Origin: Lacibacter sp. H407
Lineage (GTDB): Bacteria > Bacteroidota > Bacteroidia > Chitinophagales > Chitinophagaceae
Reading direction: 5' to 3'
NCBI RefSeq assembly: GCF_037892605.1
Contig: NZ_JBBKTU010000001.1
Location: 3,224,001-3,288,000, forward strand
DNA length: 64,000 nt
In this document: in pieces, positions 50,916 to 59,884 of the stretch
Layout: each line of letters opens with the position of its first letter
Numbering within the stretch: the stretch's first letter is position 1
Made by a program: the position numbers and the translations under genes
Notes under the pieces: generated by a model
Database searches by the model: none
Told to the model about the DNA's origin: nothing
Seen by the model: the letters and a program-made list of their open reading frames with translations, nothing else

Positions 50916-51368
50916 ATGCAGCAGGCAAAAAAAGGTGATACCGTACGTGTGCATTACACCGGTAAATTGACAACAGGTGAGCAGTTTGATTCAAGTGCGG
51001 GTCGTGAGCCGCTTGAGTTTGAAGTGGGTGCCGGTATGATGATCAAAGGATTTGATGATGCCGTGGTAGGTATGGTTATCGGAGATAAAAAAACAATCAA
51101 CATTCCTCCTAATGAGGCATATGGCGAACGCAATGAGCAAATGATCATTGAGTTTCCACGTACAAATTTCCCCGACGATATGACGCCGGAAATTGGGATG
51201 CAGTTAATGATGAACAACAGTGCCGGTCAGCAATTTCCTGTTACCATTACAGAAGTACAGGAAGAAATTGTAGTGTTGGATGCAAATCATATGTTGGCGG
51301 GTAAAGAATTGGTGTTTGATATTGAAATGGTCGAGATCGATTCCAAAGGATTGATCATTATGCCGTAA
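50916..51368 (+). CDS. SlyD-like FKBP peptidyl-prolyl isomerase
   Basis: A 150-residue soluble FKBP of the SlyD class: KGDTVRVHYTGKLTTGEQFDSSAGREPLEFEVGAGMMIKGFDDAVVGM, the IF (insert-in-flap) domain about 70-120, and VLDANHMLAGKELVFDIEMVEI, in which N-H-x-L-A-G-K-x-L is typical. The metal-binding His-rich tail of E. coli SlyD is absent. ATG 50916 starts MQQAKKGDTV; the frame is open to 50868. Confidence 0.92.
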   Translation: MQQAKKGDTVRVHYTGKLTTGEQFDSSAGREPLEFEVGAGMMIKGFDDAVVGMVIGDKKTINIPPNEAYGERNEQMIIEFPRTNFPDDMTPEIGMQLMMNNSAGQQFPVTITEVQEEIVVLDANHMLAGKELVFDIEMVEIDSKGLIIMP

Positions 51369-51380
51369 TACAGTTGTAAA

Positions 51381-51589
51381 TTTTGAGTTGTGAGCCTGGC
51401 ATCGTTTCGTTGATCAGCTTCAAAGGCGTCGCACTCTTGTACATAAGTTCAATTGGCAGCAATTAAAAAAAACGGTTCGCATTTTGCGAACCGTTTTTTG
51501 TTGAATAGAATTCAGCTTGTACAAGAGTGCGACGCCAACACAGCAACATAATTGCACTGTTGCCAGTAACCACAATTTACAACTCAAAA
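51381..51589. repeat. Nested inverted-repeat element between convergent genes
   Basis: GGCGTCGCACTCTTGTACA (51425-51443) and TGTACAAGAGTGCGACGCC (51518-51536) are perfect 19-base inverted copies, extended inward by AAGTTCAATT / AATTCAGCTT with mismatches. TTTTGAGTTGT (51381-51391) and ACAACTCAAAA (51579-51589) form an outer 11-base pair. The inner part carries the terminator at 51465-51500. No ORF. Confidence 0.75.
51465..51500. terminator. Bidirectional intrinsic terminator inside the inverted-repeat element
   Basis: AACGGTTCGCA (51471-51481) and TGCGAACCGTT (51485-51495) over TTT, with A8 before and T5 after the stem; serves the FKBP gene (plus) and the 51593 gene (minus). Confidence 0.88.
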
Positions 51590-51592
51590 AAA

Positions 51593-52138
51593 CTACTTCC
51601 TCCTCATCCACCATCCCAACCATAATCCAATCAATCCCCAGGAGACAATAGCATCAACGAAGTATGCAGTAATATCATGCATTGGATACCAGATATGCCC
51701 TGTATAAACAGTATGGGTAAACGAAATAATGCCGATCAGAATACTGGAAATGAAGTAGGTGCCGAAACTTTGCGTACTCATTTTTGAAAAGATCCATACA
51801 AGAAAGCAAACAATAATGATATCAGCCAATGCGCCACGGGCCATATTCATACCCATGTTCATGTTCCAGGCTTTGTAATAACTAAGTCGTGCCCATGGTT
51901 TGCCTTCCACTTCTTTCATGAACTTTTCCATTTCTTCCGATGAATTTTCGTTTTGAAGACGGGGCATGTAATAGGTGCCTTCTTCTAAACCGGTGCTGTT
52001 GAGAAACTGCAGAATACTGTCTTGCTTTGAGGTGTATTCCTGTCCTTTGTCATGAAGATTAGCAATTGCGAAAGAAACTGTTTGCCATGCAAACAGTAAA
52101 ATGCCGCCTACAAGGCCGCCAATAAGAATCTTCTTCAT
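51593..52138 (-). CDS. Hypothetical four-helix membrane protein
   Basis: A 181-residue protein. A first helix (LIGGLVGGILLFAWQTVSF) is followed by an extracytoplasmic stretch of about 70 residues containing EEGTYYMPRLQNENSSEEME, then three helices (ALADIIIVCFLVWIF, YFISSILIGIISFT, FVDAIVSWGLIGLWLGWWM) and the basic tail MRRK. The layout (helix, polar domain, three helices) is found in Bacteroidota proteins of unknown role. Monocistronic. Confidence 0.72.
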   Translation of the reverse strand: MKKILIGGLVGGILLFAWQTVSFAIANLHDKGQEYTSKQDSILQFLNSTGLEEGTYYMPRLQNENSSEEMEKFMKEVEGKPWARLSYYKAWNMNMGMNMARGALADIIIVCFLVWIFSKMSTQSFGTYFISSILIGIISFTHTVYTGHIWYPMHDITAYFVDAIVSWGLIGLWLGWWMRRK

Positions 52139-52206
52139 GTTCGTTGGTTTTGATGAAGTAGTAAAGTAGACAAACTGTTTACTAATTGCAAGCCGCTTAT
52201 CAACAA

Positions 52207-53055
52207 TTATTCAACAGTTCCATTGTACTTGCGTTGGAACAGATTGAATAAAACAAGCGTCATCAATGCCATGGTAAATGTAGCCAGCCACGAAGCTTCC
52301 AAACCAAAGTCGCCACCCGTAAGTAATATCGAACCTTTGATATTTTGTTCGAGCAGTGTTGGAAGTTCCAATCCACTCACTTCAAAACCCAATACAGGGC
52401 CCTGGAAAAAGTTCCAGCTGAAATGAAAAAAGATCGCAAACCAAAGATTGCGTGTGTAGATATAATTGCAGCCAAGCAATACGCCGGCAATAAAAATATT
52501 GATGAATGCAATGAGATTAAAGTTGGGATTGAGAGAATGAAATCCTGCAAACAATAATGCCGATGTAAACAGCGCTGCCTGTTTGGGCATCGATTGCATC
52601 AGGTTGTTTAAAATGTACCCACGAAACACCATTTCTTCAGCAATACTTACAACCATCATGATCACTGTTACCAATACAAGATCGGGCAATTGTACTTCTG
52701 CAAAGAACCATTGCAGCAGTCCCATGCTCCATAAAACAGTTGCCATTACAGTAATGAGTAAAATGCCGGTAAGAAAACCTGCAGCCCGTTCATTTCCAAA
52801 ACCGTCCCACGTAAAACCGAGGCTTTTGAACGATCTGCGGTCAAATACTTTCCGGAAGGTGGAAACTAATACCAACGCAATAAAAAAATTAAGCAGAATG
52901 CTGCTGTAAAAGAGTGTTTCGTTGTTTTCATTCAGTCCCAGCAGTACGATCAATAATCCAAGTATGCTGTTGCCGAAGAAAATAAACAACAAGAAAGCGA
53001 TCATAAAAAGCAGAACCCTTAGCCAGCCTTTTTGTACCACAGGAGATGTTTGCAT
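52207..53055 (-). CDS. CPBP family intramembrane protease
   Basis: A 282-residue, eight-helix protein of the CPBP (Rce1/ABI) family. Motif 1 is AEEMVFRGYILNNLMQ with the catalytic Glu pair and Arg, motif 2 is FHSLNPNFNL, and motif 3 is HFSWNFFQGPV. Members cleave prenylated proteins or peptides in the membrane. The start at 53055 overlaps nothing; pepT starts 60 bases away on the other strand. Confidence 0.9.
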   Translation of the reverse strand: MQTSPVVQKGWLRVLLFMIAFLLFIFFGNSILGLLIVLLGLNENNETLFYSSILLNFFIALVLVSTFRKVFDRRSFKSLGFTWDGFGNERAAGFLTGILLITVMATVLWSMGLLQWFFAEVQLPDLVLVTVIMMVVSIAEEMVFRGYILNNLMQSMPKQAALFTSALLFAGFHSLNPNFNLIAFINIFIAGVLLGCNYIYTRNLWFAIFFHFSWNFFQGPVLGFEVSGLELPTLLEQNIKGSILLTGGDFGLEASWLATFTMALMTLVLFNLFQRKYNGTVE

Positions 53056-53115
53056 GCAGTTGGTTTTGGTATGTGCGATGAAACGCTGTTATTTTACAAC
53101 TTCAAAAATAAGCGT

Positions 53116-54366
53116 ATGGCAGTAGAAAACAAGTTTGGAGCAGCAGGTCGGTTGATGCGTTATGTACAGATCGATACACAGAGTGATCCGGAAAGCAACA
53201 GTTCGCCTACAACGGAGAAGCAAAAAGAGCTTTCCAAACTATTAACAGCGGAATTGCTGGCAATGGGAATTGAAGATGCCCACATGGATGAGTACGGATA
53301 TGTATACGCAACCATTCCTCCCACAACCGACAAAGATGTGCCGGTTGTTTGTTTTTGCAGTCATGTTGATACCGCACCTGATTGCAGCGGCACCAATGTA
53401 AAACCAATTCTGCATCAGAATTATAATGGAGAAGACATTGTGTTGCCCGATGATCCTACGCAGATCATCAGTTTATCTAAATACAGTTATCTCAAACAAC
53501 ATATCGGCAAAGATATTATTACAGCCAGCGGTAATACATTGTTAGGTGCTGATGATAAAGCAGGTGTAGCCATTATAATGAGTATGGCCAATTATCTAGT
53601 GCAACATCCTGAAGTAAAACACGGTACAATTAAACTATTGTTTACACCCGATGAAGAAGTAGGAAAAGGTACCGACAAAGTTGATCTCAAAAAATTAGGA
53701 GCAACCGTTGCTTATACTTTGGATGGTGGCGAGCTGGGTACCTTGGAAGATGAAACGTTTAGTGCAGATGGCGTAAAGATCATTGTGCATGGCGTAAGTG
53801 CACATCCCGGTTATGCAAAAGGAATTCTGGTGAATGCATTAAAGATCGCCGGAGAAATTTTAACGGCTCTTCCAAAAACAGAGTGGAGTCCTGAAACAAC
53901 AACAAAACGGGAAGGATTTGTACATCCGCTTAGTATCAATGGCATTGCTGAAAAGGCAACTATTGAATTCATTGTCCGGGATTTTACCGTAGAAGGTTTA
54001 TTGGCCCACGAAGCAAAACTCAAAGCTATTGCAGAAGGTATACTGAAACAATATTCAAACTGTACCATGGAGTTTGTGGTGAAGGAACAATACCGTAACA
54101 TGAAACAGATACTGGATCAGCATCCCGAAATAGTTGCCAATGCAGTGGAAGCTTACCAACGGTGTGGCTTAACCGTAGTAAAAGAGCCGATCCGTGGCGG
54201 AACCGACGGCAGCCGTTTAAGTTATATGGGATTGCCTTGCCCGAATTTATTTACAGGTATGCAGGCCATTCACAGCAAACACGAATGGATCGGCGTATAC
54301 GACATGGAACAAAGTGCTGCCATGTTAGTACAGTTGGTGCAAGTGTGGGAAGAGAAAGCTGGTTAA
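53116..54366 (+). CDS. pepT: Peptidase T (tripeptidase)
   Basis: A 416-residue M20B metallopeptidase that removes the N-terminal residue of tripeptides. Zinc and catalytic residues lie in FCSHVDTAPD, LLGADDKAGVAII, FTPDEEVGKGTDK, LDGGELGTLEDE and HSKHEWIGVYDM. Dimerisation-domain HGVSAHPGYAKG is also present. ATG 53116 begins the conserved start; the frame is open to 53032 across the CPBP promoter region, which is unlikely to be coding. Confidence 0.95.
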   Translation: MAVENKFGAAGRLMRYVQIDTQSDPESNSSPTTEKQKELSKLLTAELLAMGIEDAHMDEYGYVYATIPPTTDKDVPVVCFCSHVDTAPDCSGTNVKPILHQNYNGEDIVLPDDPTQIISLSKYSYLKQHIGKDIITASGNTLLGADDKAGVAIIMSMANYLVQHPEVKHGTIKLLFTPDEEVGKGTDKVDLKKLGATVAYTLDGGELGTLEDETFSADGVKIIVHGVSAHPGYAKGILVNALKIAGEILTALPKTEWSPETTTKREGFVHPLSINGIAEKATIEFIVRDFTVEGLLAHEAKLKAIAEGILKQYSNCTMEFVVKEQYRNMKQILDQHPEIVANAVEAYQRCGLTVVKEPIRGGTDGSRLSYMGLPCPNLFTGMQAIHSKHEWIGVYDMEQSAAMLVQLVQVWEEKAG

Positions 54367-54373
54367 TTTATTT

Positions 54374-54889
54374 TTACCAACCCCATCCCCAGGCACTAAA
54401 CACAATAACGAGATACGCAATAACAAGCAGGAGGTACACAAAGCCGACTATGCTTAAAATGAGGCCTATTTTCGCAAGTGTTTTGTTACTTGGTTCTAAA
54501 GTGCCGGGCGCTAATTTCTCTTTGTTTAATGCATTGTTTGAAAAAATGAAACCGGGGATTGACAGTAATGGAAATATTACTAAGGAAGCTATTCCGAATG
54601 CAAAACCAAGAACGGCTTTCGTGTTTGTCTTTTTCTGATCAGGATCTGTATTGGGAAGAGTTGTATAATACCAGAGGCCAAGCCGCTCCATCAACTTCAA
54701 TTTTCTACCCAGCTTTTTTTCTGTGGCTTTGCGAACACTTTTGAACGACGCCGGTTTTTCGTTTCTTGTAACGGGTTCGTTAACGGTTTCAGTTGTTACA
54801 ACAGACGCAGCAAGAGGAGCCGATGTAAATGCGTTGCTTTCAAATACAACTGCAAGTGAAAGAAAAAAGCTGAGCAGTGCAATTTTCAT
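54374..54889 (-). CDS. Hypothetical DUF4190-like membrane protein
   Basis: A 171-residue protein with signal peptide MKIALLSFFLSLAVVFESNA, a polar linker of about 60 residues, and two helices (KAVLGFAFGIASLVIFPLLSIPGF, LAKIGLILSIVGFVYLLLVIAYLVIV) arranged like DUF4190 (two helices linked by a short polar segment S-N-N-A-L-N-K). A tryptophan-rich tail AWGWGW ends it. Bacteroidota proteins of this type are common and uncharacterised. Transcribed alone. Confidence 0.75.
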   Translation of the reverse strand: MKIALLSFFLSLAVVFESNAFTSAPLAASVVTTETVNEPVTRNEKPASFKSVRKATEKKLGRKLKLMERLGLWYYTTLPNTDPDQKKTNTKAVLGFAFGIASLVIFPLLSIPGFIFSNNALNKEKLAPGTLEPSNKTLAKIGLILSIVGFVYLLLVIAYLVIVFSAWGWGW

Positions 54890-54952
54890 ATAATGATATT
54901 TTATGCAAATTAGCCGAAAAATGAAATGAAGCGTTTATTACGGAAGCTTCTT

Positions 54953-55333
54953 TTACATTTTTACAAAATTACTTTCCGGTTTCTCTTCGGGCCAAATGCG
55001 GATACCCCAGTAAATAGGATAGGCAATCGTACTTACAAAAATGAAAAGTAGTACCCAAATGATCCGTTCTTCATTCTTTACCCGTTTGTTGTTAATGGTA
55101 TGGATAATAAAATAGATCATGAGTGCCAGTTGCACAAACACCAGAATGATGATAGATGCTATAAAGCCCATCATATTGCCGAAGAAAAACTCAGGGGGCA
55201 CATCGCCATGCTCCTGTTCCATACGAAGTATTTCAGGAAAAAGTGTTGCAAAGAAATAAATCATAAATACGGCAGCCGACACAAGGGGCAGAAAGGCAAG
55301 TATGCCGATAATTACTTTTTTTGAGCGTGACAT
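54953..55333 (-). CDS. Hypothetical three-helix membrane protein
   Basis: A 126-residue membrane protein with helices at about residues 7-30, 52-77 and 88-108, resembling PLDc_N-type phospholipase D-nuclease N-terminal helices at the end (IIWVLLFIFVSTIAYPIYWGIRIWP). The loop between helices 1 and 2 is acidic (EQEHGDVPPEFF). Function unknown. Its start lies 92 bases from the divergent SPFH gene. Confidence 0.72.
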   Translation of the reverse strand: MSRSKKVIIGILAFLPLVSAAVFMIYFFATLFPEILRMEQEHGDVPPEFFFGNMMGFIASIIILVFVQLALMIYFIIHTINNKRVKNEERIIWVLLFIFVSTIAYPIYWGIRIWPEEKPESNFVKM

Positions 55334-55425
55334 GATGGTTGTTTTCAGAAAGATACTGAATCTTCTGTCGGTTTTTCATCCGTTTATCAAATGGAATATG
55401 GTAATTTGTAATAAATTTTACAACT

Positions 55426-56352
55426 ATGGATTTTCTTGCTAATTATTGGTTTGTTCTTGTTATCCTGATTATTTTCTTTGGCGGATTGTACACTGTTAAC
55501 CAGGGTACAATTGCTGTGGTAACCATGTTCGGCAAATACCGCCGGGTTGCCGGGCCGGGTTTAAAATTTAAAATACCATTGGTGGAGCAGGTGTTTCGTA
55601 GAATCAGTATTCAGAACCGTTCAGTGGAACTGGAGTTTCAGGCAGTAACCGTTGATCAGGCAAATGTGTATTTCAAAAGCATGTTGTTGTACAGCGTACA
55701 AAATGCAGATGAAGAAACCATCAAAAAAGTAGCGTTTAAATTTTTTAGTGATAAGGATCTGATGCAGGCGTTGGTAAGAACCATTGAAGGAAATATTCGC
55801 AGCTATGTTGCTACCAAGCGCCAGGCAGAAATTCTGGGTCAGCGTCGTGAGATCGTTGATTATGTAAAAGCAGAGATCGATCATTCATTGGAAGAGTGGG
55901 GTTACCATTTACAGGATTTGCAGATCAATGATATTACATTCGATCAGGTGATCATGGAAAGTATGAGCAGGGTAGTAGCCAGTCATAATTTAAAAGCAGC
56001 AGCTGAAAACGAAGGACAGGCATTGCTCATCACCAAAACAAAAGGTGCTGAAGCAGAAGGTAATGCCATCAAAATTTCGGCAGAAGCAGAACGTGAAGCC
56101 GCCCGTTTGCGTGGACAAGGTGTAGCACTTTTCCGTCAGGAAGTAGCCAAGGGTATGACGGAAGCAGCGGAGCAAATGAAACAAGCCAATCTTGATACCA
56201 ATGTGATCCTTTTCAGTATGTGGACTGAAGCGGTGAAGAACTTTGCAGAATATGGAAAAGGGAATATTATTTTCTTAGATGGCAGTGCAAGTGGAATGGA
56301 AGCAACCATGAAGCAGATACAGGCGCTGATGGTGAAGCAGGCAGGTCAGTAA
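55426..56352 (+). CDS. SPFH/Band 7 family membrane protein
   Basis: A 308-residue protein. One N-terminal helix (YWFVLVILIIFFGGLYTVN) is followed by the SPFH domain (GTIAVVTMFGKYRRVAGPGLKFKIPLVEQVFRRISIQNRSVELEFQ) to about residue 180, and then a coiled coil rich in Ala and Glu (AAAENEGQALLITKTKGAEAEGNAIKISAEAEREAARL). This is the flotillin/stomatin layout: oligomeric membrane-scaffold proteins that also surround FtsH in the HflKC case. Terminated by the hairpin at 56371. Confidence 0.93.
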   Translation: MDFLANYWFVLVILIIFFGGLYTVNQGTIAVVTMFGKYRRVAGPGLKFKIPLVEQVFRRISIQNRSVELEFQAVTVDQANVYFKSMLLYSVQNADEETIKKVAFKFFSDKDLMQALVRTIEGNIRSYVATKRQAEILGQRREIVDYVKAEIDHSLEEWGYHLQDLQINDITFDQVIMESMSRVVASHNLKAAAENEGQALLITKTKGAEAEGNAIKISAEAEREAARLRGQGVALFRQEVAKGMTEAAEQMKQANLDTNVILFSMWTEAVKNFAEYGKGNIIFLDGSASGMEATMKQIQALMVKQAGQ

Positions 56353-56370
56353 GTAACAGCTATTTATTTC

Positions 56371-56406
56371 AAAGGGGTCAGCAAACTTTGCTGACCCCTT
56401 TTTTAT
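56371..56406 (+). terminator. Intrinsic terminator of the SPFH gene
   Basis: AAAGGGGTCAGC (56371-56382) pairs with GCTGACCCCTTT (56390-56401), 7-base loop, followed by TTTTATTT. Confidence 0.9.
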
Positions 56407-56415
56407 TTGATGTGA

Positions 56416-56727
56416 TCAATTCAGATAATCAACCTTGTAATTGCCAATATTCTTTTCGCTGTCATCAATCATTTTCTTTTGACGGAAATAATTAATAATA
56501 CCTGTAACAAATAATCCAAACGAAGCGACGAAAAAAGAAATTTCAAAGATGTAACTGTGTTCAAGTTTAAGCAGGCTGTTGATACTTAAACCTGCGATGA
56601 GAAAATACAGAGCCGTGCGTACAAACGAAAGCAGTGTTGTTTGATTCGCCATTTTTGTACGTTGAATGGCGAGCCGTTCCCGAAGTATAAGATCTTTATT
56701 GAGGCTCTTTTCAACTGTTTCATTCAT
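56416..56727 (-). CDS. DUF202 membrane protein
   Basis: A 103-residue protein with an N-terminal charged segment (LILRERLAIQRTKMANQTTLLSFVRTAL) matching the DUF202 core, in which R-x-x-L-A-x-x-R-T and the L-S-F-x-R-T motif are conserved, and two membrane helices (FLIAGLSINSLLKL, FFVASFGLFVTGII). DUF202 proteins are small inner-membrane proteins without known function. Short monocistronic unit. Confidence 0.85.
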   Translation of the reverse strand: MNETVEKSLNKDLILRERLAIQRTKMANQTTLLSFVRTALYFLIAGLSINSLLKLEHSYIFEISFFVASFGLFVTGIINYFRQKKMIDDSEKNIGNYKVDYLN

Positions 56728-56785
56728 AGAATAAATATATCAAAATAATATTCAGCAGTGGTTATGTTCTCTCACTTTGTGATAT

Positions 56786-56816
56786 AAAAAAAGCCGACTT
56801 ATAGTCGGCTTTTTTT
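56786..56816 (-). terminator. Intrinsic terminator of the cytochrome c gene
   Basis: AGCCGACT (56792-56799) and AGTCGGCT (56803-56810) over a 3-base loop, flanked by A6 and T7; it follows the gene ending at 56824 directly and reads well on both strands. Confidence 0.88.
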
Positions 56817-56823
56817 GCTTCCG

Positions 56824-57417
56824 TTACATTGGCGGCGGAGGATTTATGATCGCCGTTGGCACTACATTCTTAACCGGTGATGTTGATTTAAGAAAAGCAA
56901 ATACTTTACTGATCTCTTCATCCGTTAAATTTTTGTACGCTTCCCATGGCATAGGCGGTAAGATGGGTCTTGTGTTATCCAATCCTTTATACTTTCCCTC
57001 ACGGAGTACTTTTTTAAACTGCTCTTCGCTCCACATGCCAATACCGGTTGAATCGCTGCTGATATTGCCTGCAAACGATTGCCCCCAAGGGCCGATAATA
57101 GAAGTGAAATCAGGTGCAAACAATGCCCAGCCTGCTTTTACTGTTTTTTCATCGTAAGGAGGAAGTTGCGTCCCTGCCTGATGACCGCCGAACCGAAGCT
57201 CAGGAATTATTTCAGGGCCTTTCGGTCCCATACGTTTGGGTGAATGACAGATCTCACAGTCGAGAGCTGCAACTAAGCGTTGCCCTTCTTTGATGTTGTC
57301 TTCAGCGCTTGGAGCTGTGGGAGTAGTTGCTGTTGTTTCGGTTGCCTCGTTGTTACAGGCATTGATGAATAAATAGCAGAGCAATACAGCTGCTGCAATT
57401 TTGAATGAATAGCGCAT
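56824..57417 (-). CDS. c-type cytochrome lipoprotein
   Basis: A 197-residue lipoprotein (MRYSFKIAAAVLLCYLFINAC, Cys21). The heme site is LDCEICHSPKRMGPKG (CxxCH, about residue 60) and the probable distal ligand is Met in LPPMPWEAYKNLTDEEI, where the last helix resembles cytochrome c class I. Between them SIIGPWGQSFAGNISSD and GMWSEEQFKKVLREG are typical of diheme-like cytochrome c domains, though only one CxxCH occurs. Role: periplasmic electron transfer, partner unknown. Confidence 0.9.
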   Translation of the reverse strand: MRYSFKIAAAVLLCYLFINACNNEATETTATTPTAPSAEDNIKEGQRLVAALDCEICHSPKRMGPKGPEIIPELRFGGHQAGTQLPPYDEKTVKAGWALFAPDFTSIIGPWGQSFAGNISSDSTGIGMWSEEQFKKVLREGKYKGLDNTRPILPPMPWEAYKNLTDEEISKVFAFLKSTSPVKNVVPTAIINPPPPM

Positions 57418-57734
57418 GATTGGTTGTTTGGGTTTATGGTGATGCCAGCGTGTAGCCGACGTTAATTACAATTGATGGGCCTTGTCAACCTCTGCTTAGT
57501 GCGGACTATTCTGGTATAGTGTGCATTTCGATTGTTAAAATAATCGCTTCTTTTAAGAATTCATAACTTTTCGGTAATTGATTGTTCACAACTAAAAAGC
57601 CTGCGTGTTACACGTATGTAAAAAAGGTGCTCTTTGATCGCAATCAGTACTATTGAGGTTGTTCTTTTAAAGACATGGATTCAAGCTATGGGAAATAGAA
57701 ACTCAATTGAACCGGGAAAGGATTACCTTGATCT
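57418..57734. other. Intergenic region, no gene seen
   Basis: 317 bases between the divergent cytochrome and NlpC/P60 genes. It contains CGTGT-T-ACACG (about 57604-57614), a short palindrome that could be an operator, and several AT-rich stretches suitable for promoters. A 81-codon plus frame beginning at 57634 overlaps the next gene in another frame and is not called. Confidence 0.5.
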
Positions 57735-58367
57735 GTGCTACGTACCATCTTTGTATTTCATTTCATCGCTTTTCTTTGTTATGCTATTGGCAGTTGTAGC
57801 TATTTTACAAGCAATGATACATTGGTTGAAAGTGATAGTGATTCCGTTGTTATCATTGAACCTTTACCTGGAGAGATAGCAAATGATACAACCATTTTTG
57901 ATCCTGTTATAGTTAGGAATGATGCCGATAAGTCAGCTGATACAGTAGAGGAAGTGTCGCCGGAACAACTGTTGGCTTATGCTAAAACTTTAATTGGTAC
58001 GACCTACAAATATGCTTCCATTGATCCCGCTGAAGGGTTAGACTGTTCCGGGTTCATCACCCATGTATTCAATCATTTTTCAATACAAGTGCCACGATCG
58101 TCAATTGATTTTACAAATTATGGAATAAACATCAGCACGGTTGAAGCAAAACCAGGCGATTTGATCTTATTTACCGGTACCGACACGTTGGTTGAAGTAG
58201 TTGGCCATATGGGTATTGTTTCAGCAGTTGGCGATGAGTTGTTGGAATTTATACATTCAACGTCGGGTAAGGCCTTTGGCGTAACCATCACTACTTTAAA
58301 TGAACATTACAGAAAGCGTTTTGTAAAAGTGATCCGCATCCCTTACATACCTACTGCGGATTTATAA
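57735..58367 (+). CDS. NlpC/P60 (C40) peptidase lipoprotein
   Basis: A 210-residue lipoprotein (FIAFLCYAIGSC lipobox, Cys21). The NlpC/P60 domain occupies residues about 80-205: LLAYAKTLIGTTYKYASIDPAEGLDCSGFITHVF with the catalytic Cys, VVGHMGIVSAVG with the His, and EFIHSTSGKAF. It probably cleaves murein stem peptides at the outer membrane. The start is a GTG; the 50 residues after the lipobox are an acidic D/V-rich linker. Compare the signal-less C40 protein at 45.8 kb. Confidence 0.9.
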   Translation: MLRTIFVFHFIAFLCYAIGSCSYFTSNDTLVESDSDSVVIIEPLPGEIANDTTIFDPVIVRNDADKSADTVEEVSPEQLLAYAKTLIGTTYKYASIDPAEGLDCSGFITHVFNHFSIQVPRSSIDFTNYGINISTVEAKPGDLILFTGTDTLVEVVGHMGIVSAVGDELLEFIHSTSGKAFGVTITTLNEHYRKRFVKVIRIPYIPTADL

Positions 58368-58370
58368 CGA

Positions 58371-59768
58371 TCAGGCAGGTTTTGCAACGGAGAAAAAGAA
58401 ATTACTTCCTCTACCGGGTTCTGATGTAAGCCAGATATCGCCGCCATGACGTTCAGCAATTTTTTTACACAAGGCTAAACCAATTCCTGTTCCCTTATGC
58501 GTTGTATTACTGTGCAGGCGCTGAAACATGCCGAATATTTTTTCGTAATATTTTGGATCAATTCCCTGGCCATTATCTTTTACAGAAAAGATCCAATGGG
58601 TGTTTGTAGTTGTTGCAGAGATATGGATTTGCGGTGCTGCTTCATTTCTGTATTTGATCGCATTGCCAACCAGGTTTTGGAATAGCTGCAGCATCTGCAT
58701 TTTGTTTGCTTTGATCGTTGGCAATTCAGAAAAGAAAATACCTGCTCCCGGTTCTTGCAGATCTTCTCGAAATGTTTTTTGAATATCTTCCAATACACCC
58801 GTAACGAGTACATCGCTGTAAGCAACGGTACTGCTGCTTGTTCGTGAATATTCAAGCAAGTCGTTGATCAACACTTTCATTCTGTTAGCGCCATCAACAG
58901 CATAATGAATATACGATTGGGCTTTTTCATCCAACTGTCCATCATATCGTTTTTGCAGCAATCCCATATAGGCCGATACCATCCGGAGAGGTTCCTGCAG
59001 ATCATGTGAAGCTGCATAGGTAAACTGCTCCAGCTCTTTATTGGTAGCATTGAGTTCTGTATTTTTTGCGGTTAATGCTTTTTCAGCAGCGATCTGATTG
59101 TTCAGCATTTTTACAGTAAACACAGCGATCACGCTTAAGAGTAAAAGGATCAAAAAGATATTTACAAACAGCAGATATCCGTTGATATCTCTGGCGGTTT
59201 CACCAAGTGCATTTGAAAAAGCACTTTCTTTTTCTGATAATTGCGATGAAATGTAGTTGATCTCTTTTACATTGTTCAACCGTGCATCTGCTGAAAGTTT
59301 CTCGCCCTGAATTTGTAAATGAATATTCTCACCAATTGTATCGAGTTTATTGATCAGCGGTTCAGCCGATGCCCAGATGTCAATAGCCCGTTTCATAAAC
59401 GATACATTATTGAACGTTTTGAACAGCCATATCATATTTGGAATATCGCTGATGTTATTTCTTCCCGTAAGAAAGCCTTGTTTTGCAATTTCGTCTTCTT
59501 TGTTTGCCAGCATACTGTTGCGTGCAATATTGTCTCCTTTTGGTACAGCGATCGCTTTTTTAAATGCATGCCAATAAGCAATGTTTTCTGATTCAACATA
59601 AGTGACCAGGTATAGTGTTGCATCTTTTTGCCCTTTGGAATACTCCGATTCGCCGTTTATATAGGCCCTTACAGCCGACAGCACTTTTATGGTGTAATAA
59701 TTAGTAACAATCAACAATAGTGAAACGAGGAGAATGGTCAGCAACAACAAAAATTTCTGTTTCTTCAT
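58371..59768 (-). CDS. Membrane sensor histidine kinase, phytochrome-like HisKA type
   Basis: A 465-residue kinase. Two helices (about residues 7-29 and 195-220) enclose a 165-residue periplasmic helical sensor domain; a short coiled coil leads to the H-box ELEQFTYAASHDLQEPLRMVSAYMG. ATPase motifs are LFQNLVGNAIKYRN, VKDNGQGID, FGMFQRLHS and HKGTGIGLALCKKIAERHGG, all intact. The ASHDLQEPLR form is shared with phytochrome-type kinases. No response regulator is next to it. ATG 59768 starts MKKQKFLLLL; the frame is open to 59831. Confidence 0.93.
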   Translation of the reverse strand: MKKQKFLLLLTILLVSLLLIVTNYYTIKVLSAVRAYINGESEYSKGQKDATLYLVTYVESENIAYWHAFKKAIAVPKGDNIARNSMLANKEDEIAKQGFLTGRNNISDIPNMIWLFKTFNNVSFMKRAIDIWASAEPLINKLDTIGENIHLQIQGEKLSADARLNNVKEINYISSQLSEKESAFSNALGETARDINGYLLFVNIFLILLLLSVIAVFTVKMLNNQIAAEKALTAKNTELNATNKELEQFTYAASHDLQEPLRMVSAYMGLLQKRYDGQLDEKAQSYIHYAVDGANRMKVLINDLLEYSRTSSSTVAYSDVLVTGVLEDIQKTFREDLQEPGAGIFFSELPTIKANKMQMLQLFQNLVGNAIKYRNEAAPQIHISATTTNTHWIFSVKDNGQGIDPKYYEKIFGMFQRLHSNTTHKGTGIGLALCKKIAERHGGDIWLTSEPGRGSNFFFSVAKPA

Positions 59769-59884
59769 ATTGGTTTGATAGCAAACCTCAAGATAAGTGT
59801 AATCCTGAATTGATGCAACAGCAACATGCATTTTCCAGACATTGTTTGTCCTTTATTCAGAATACTAGTAGAAAGTACTTAGAG

